The notes under the pieces are model-generated. The model was not told the origin of the DNA. It ran no database searches and was given only the letters and a program-made list of their open reading frames with translations. Shown piece by piece: positions 15,292 through 17,553 of a stretch of 17,553 nucleotides of DNA (position 1 is its first letter; the number at the start of each line of letters is the position of its first letter). The stretch lies in NCBI GenBank assembly GCA_002391545.1, contig DGFF01000105.1, forward strand, positions 1 through 17,553. The letters are read 5' to 3'. The stretch is from Candidatus Fermentithermobacillaceae bacterium UBA3907. Lineage in GTDB: Bacteria > Bacillota > Sulfobacillia > Fermentithermobacillales > Fermentithermobacillaceae. The position numbers and the translations under genes are program-made.

Positions 15292-15600
15292 TAGGCGCTA
15301 AGGCATAGGGAATAACGTCTTGACACTTAACGAAATGGATGTCTTAGGGGTAAGCAGTTTGGACTGGGCATCATTACAACTGATATGCACAGTTGGTTAG
15401 TCCGAGTGATCAGGCAGCATTTTTGTGGAGTTACACGGAAAAGATGCTATGCCAAACAGATTGAAGGATGAAGTGCACTATGAAGAAACAGCCTGGGTAC
15501 TTCTTGTTTCGAAGATCTGGAAGTATATGAAGTATATACAGAGACGATCAGTGGTAATTGCAGCTTACATGGATTAGATTATGGATGGAGGTGGTTAATA
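15292..15600. other. 309-bp gap with transposase fragment
   Basis: No intact gene. The middle holds an IS256-type fragment on the plus strand, listed separately. A 9-bp tandem repeat GAAGTATAT lies at 15520-15528 and 15529-15537. The end carries the strong ribosome site GGAGG (15587-15591) of the second M81 gene. No terminator or tRNA is visible. Confidence 0.6.
15345..15520 (+). pseudogene. second IS256-family transposase fragment
   Basis: The plus strand reads GIITTDMHSWLVRVIRQHF and then CGVTRKRCYAKQIEG before a stop. It aligns residue by residue with the minus-strand remnant near 8942-9030 (IVTSYDHRGLARAIMQHF, PGVTWKRCHTKQPKG). At nucleotide level 15414-15459 matches the complement of 8942-8987 at 39 of 46 positions without gaps. 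Weaker likeness continues to about 15520. Both come from related elements, now far decayed and lying in opposite orientation. The outer limits are approximate. Confidence 0.7.
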
Positions 15601-17085
15601 ATGAGGATCGCTATTGCAGGATTTTCAGATGAAACTTGTACGTTTTGTAAGGATCTCACGACAGTAGAAAGGTTTGAATCTGGAACCATAAGAGGTCACG
15701 CGATCATCGAGAAAAACCGAGGCATCCCTACCTACGTAAATGGTTACCTCAAGGTGCTTGAGGCAGAAGGAGCGGAAATAGTCCCCATAGTACATGCTTC
15801 TAAGGGTCCGGGAGGATTTTCAAGTTGGCTTGTCCCAGAGTGCTTTGAAAAGTATGCGAACGAAATAAGAGATGGACTAAAGGCAGCAGGACCTGTTGAC
15901 GGCGTGCTTCTTGCCCTTCACGGCGCGATGGCAGCTGCAAACGCAGTAAGGCCAGAGGCGGAGATAGTGAGGCGTGCGAGGCAAGCTGTGGGTAAAGATG
16001 TCCCCATAATGGTGACCTTGGATTTGCATGCCAACGAGGATGAAGAGCTTGCCGAAGCTGCTGATGCGGTTTTCATACTCAAGACTTACCCCCATGTAGA
16101 TTCAGAAGAAATAGGTATGAAAGCAGCTGAGTGCATGGTTAAGACTGTGCGCGGAGAGGTCAGACCATATACGGCATGCAGACGTCCAGGCATAGTTTCG
16201 GCCAGCATTTATCAAGCTTCTGATCAGCATCCTATGAAGGATATCTATGACAGATGCAGAGAGTGGGAAAAGGTACCTGGCGTGATCTGCGCGTCCGTAG
16301 CGCCAGGTTATGCTTATGCCGACGTTATAGACATAGGCATGTCCATATTTGTAGTGACTAATGACGACCCTGAGCTAGCAGAAAAAGTGGCCCAGGACTT
16401 AAACGACCTTGCGTGGAGCTTAAGGGAATCGTTTACCGAGCCTCTGCCTGATGCAAAAGAGGCTACCCGGTTAGCCATGAAGTACGTCTCCCAAGGGCTT
16501 CGGCCAGTCATAATAGCAGACGGCGCTGATAGAATAGGCGACAGCACCCACATGCTAAAAGAACTTCTTGCTCAAGGAGCAAAGAATTGGGTCATACCTT
16601 GTATAACAGATCCAAAGGCCGCCGAGGAGCTAAAGAAGACTGCGAAGGTGGGAGATGAAGTCACTCTAACTGTAGGCGGATGGTACGACGAGTTTTCTGG
16701 TACCCCTGTTGAGATAACTGGGACAGTAGAATACATGGGCTGTCCAGAGTACACCTTAGTAGGGCCTATGGGCAAAGGCTCCAAAGTAAAAGAGGGTTTT
16801 GTTGCCCGAATAAACCTAGGGGACAACAGGCACGTGGTCGTCGCAGAAAGGATGCGTGGCGCAAATGATTCTGCAGGGCTTTCGTGCGTAGGCCTAGACT
16901 ACAATGACCTCGATATAATAGTGCTAAAAGACAGGGTGCATCACAGGGCTTTTTGGGATCAAGTTGCAAAAGCAGATATTAGGACCAGCGTCCCAGGGCA
17001 GGGGCCGGCAGATTTAAGCCAGCTGCACTACAATAATGCCCCCTACGATGCGTATCCCATAGGTAGGAAGTGGACAGGGATTTAA
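15601..17085 (+). CDS. M81 family metallopeptidase, divergent paralogue
   Basis: A second M81 protein, 494 residues. LALHGAM, LDLHAN and KTYPHVD are present and the inferred zinc ligands D141, H143 and H165 stand at exactly the same residue numbers as in the first M81 protein. The N-terminal signature differs: HETNSF is replaced by DETCTF, with the Glu (E11) kept. In the C-terminal domain the glycine loop is replaced by ADGADRIGDSTHML. These changes suggest a different substrate rather than a dead enzyme. GGAGG at 15587-15591 lies 9 bases before the ATG. It is separated from the permease by a 309-bp gap with a transposase fragment, so it may have its own promoter, although I cannot point to one. 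It is followed by a terminator-like hairpin. Confidence 0.87.
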   Translation: MRIAIAGFSDETCTFCKDLTTVERFESGTIRGHAIIEKNRGIPTYVNGYLKVLEAEGAEIVPIVHASKGPGGFSSWLVPECFEKYANEIRDGLKAAGPVDGVLLALHGAMAAANAVRPEAEIVRRARQAVGKDVPIMVTLDLHANEDEELAEAADAVFILKTYPHVDSEEIGMKAAECMVKTVRGEVRPYTACRRPGIVSASIYQASDQHPMKDIYDRCREWEKVPGVICASVAPGYAYADVIDIGMSIFVVTNDDPELAEKVAQDLNDLAWSLRESFTEPLPDAKEATRLAMKYVSQGLRPVIIADGADRIGDSTHMLKELLAQGAKNWVIPCITDPKAAEELKKTAKVGDEVTLTVGGWYDEFSGTPVEITGTVEYMGCPEYTLVGPMGKGSKVKEGFVARINLGDNRHVVVAERMRGANDSAGLSCVGLDYNDLDIIVLKDRVHHRAFWDQVAKADIRTSVPGQGPADLSQLHYNNAPYDAYPIGRKWTGI

Positions 17086-17113
17086 TCGAGCAAATTGGAG
17101 ACACAGGTGGAGT

Positions 17114-17150
17114 TTGCCATGGCGGAATTCGATTTCGCCATGGCTTTATC
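17114..17150 (+). terminator. terminator-like hairpin after second M81 gene
   Basis: GCCATGGCG (17114-17122) pairs perfectly with CGCCATGGC (17134-17142) across an 11-base loop, followed by TTTATCTT. It lies 28 bases after the TAA of the M81 gene. The T-run is imperfect, so termination strength is uncertain. Confidence 0.6.
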
Positions 17151-17255
17151 TTCATTAGGGATCTTCATATTGCCTGAACCGTGAACATGCTGAGACCACT
17201 AATAAGAAAGACGCGCTTTTGAGATTTTTGGGGCAATGCCCTATCCCCTCTAGAC

Positions 17256-17277
17256 ATACACCCCCGTGGGGGTGTAT
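17256..17277. promoter_or_regulatory. CsoR-like copper operator palindrome
   Basis: Ten-base arms ATACACCCCC and GGGGGTGTAT are perfect complements separated by GT. GC-rich palindromes with flanking TA-type ends are typical of CsoR operators in front of copper export genes. It lies 51 bases upstream of the GTG of a copper-type ATPase gene, so repression relieved by copper is inferred. No csoR gene is in the window. Confidence 0.6.
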
Positions 17278-17328
17278 CCTACTAATAGAAGTGAAATTGA
17301 GATAGGAGATTGAGCTGGAGGTGGGTCT

Positions 17329-17553
17329 GTGGCAGAGCGAGAAGAAGTTTTCGAAGTTACGGGTATGACTTGCGCCGCGTGCGTTTCAGCAGTCGAAAGG
17401 GGAGTTAGTGACCTACCCGGCGTGAAAGATGTGAGCGTGAACTTGCTCACCAATACTATGAGGGTGACGTACGATACATCACTCGCATCAGATAAAGACA
17501 TAATTCAAGCGGTGAACCGTGCTGGTTACGGCGCTTCTTTGCGGGACGAGAGG
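17329..17553 (+). CDS. heavy-metal (copper-type) P-type ATPase, N-terminal part
   Basis: The first 75 codons of a metal-transporting P1B-type ATPase, cut by the contig end. The visible part is one heavy-metal-associated domain: GMTCAAC at residues 12-18 with metal-binding C15 and C18, then VERGVSDLPGVKDVSVNLLTNTMRVTYD and the closing AVNRAGYGA. The CAAC form of the motif and the palindrome upstream favour copper export (CopA) over zinc or cadmium. The membrane segments, CPC motif and DKTG site that would prove it lie outside. GTG 17329 is chosen because GGAGG at 17317-17321 gives 7-base spacing and a stop at 17311-17313 blocks any earlier start. Confidence 0.85.
   Translation, partial: MAEREEVFEVTGMTCAACVSAVERGVSDLPGVKDVSVNLLTNTMRVTYDTSLASDKDIIQAVNRAGYGASLRDER

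Overview
The window looks like a draft-assembly contig from an anaerobic, probably thermophilic bacterium. This rests on an archaeal/thermophile-type CRISPR repeat, a rare type III-C effector module, purine-rich Shine-Dalgarno sites, and a cluster of peptide and amino-acid scavenging genes. A Synergistota-like amino-acid fermenter (for example Acetomicrobium-type) would fit, but that is a guess. The contig begins with a 19-base Nextera transposon end, so its left edge is a library artefact that cuts into a CRISPR array.

Left third (1-8527): a CRISPR array of 11 repeats and 10 complete spacers (49-732), a probably frameshifted unknown gene (745-1048), then a tightly packed six-gene type III effector operon. 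The order is cmr1, a Cmr6-like RAMP, a large Csx11-type Cas10, cmr4, cmr5 and a Cmr3/Cas5-like RAMP. Five of the six genes overlap or lie within 3 bases of the next. This order and a Cas10 that keeps its HD nuclease motif but has no GGDD cyclase motif point to subtype III-C. The complex should cut target RNA (Cmr4 Asp27 is retained) and perhaps DNA (HD domain), but is not expected to make cyclic oligoadenylate. No cas1, cas2, cas6 or CARF effector gene lies in the window.

Middle (8528-10234): a worn, rearranged stretch. It holds a decayed IS256-family transposase on the minus strand, a gene for a JAMM/RadC-like protein with a C-terminal membrane anchor, and a second, broken copy of the tail of the Cmr3-like gene. 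The JAMM-like gene therefore sits between two copies of the end of a type III gene.

Right part (10235-17085): plus-strand metabolic genes. They encode a PLP enzyme of the D-cysteine desulfhydrase/ACC deaminase family, a serine hydrolase of the beta-lactamase class C fold, two M81 (MlrC-like) metallopeptidases, and a small YraQ/DUF318-like permease between the two M81 genes. A second decayed IS256-family fragment, inverted relative to the first, lies at about 15345-15520. Together the genes suggest breakdown of modified or D-amino-acid peptides. The window ends with a terminator-like hairpin, a CsoR-like copper operator palindrome and the first 75 codons of a copper-type P-type ATPase.
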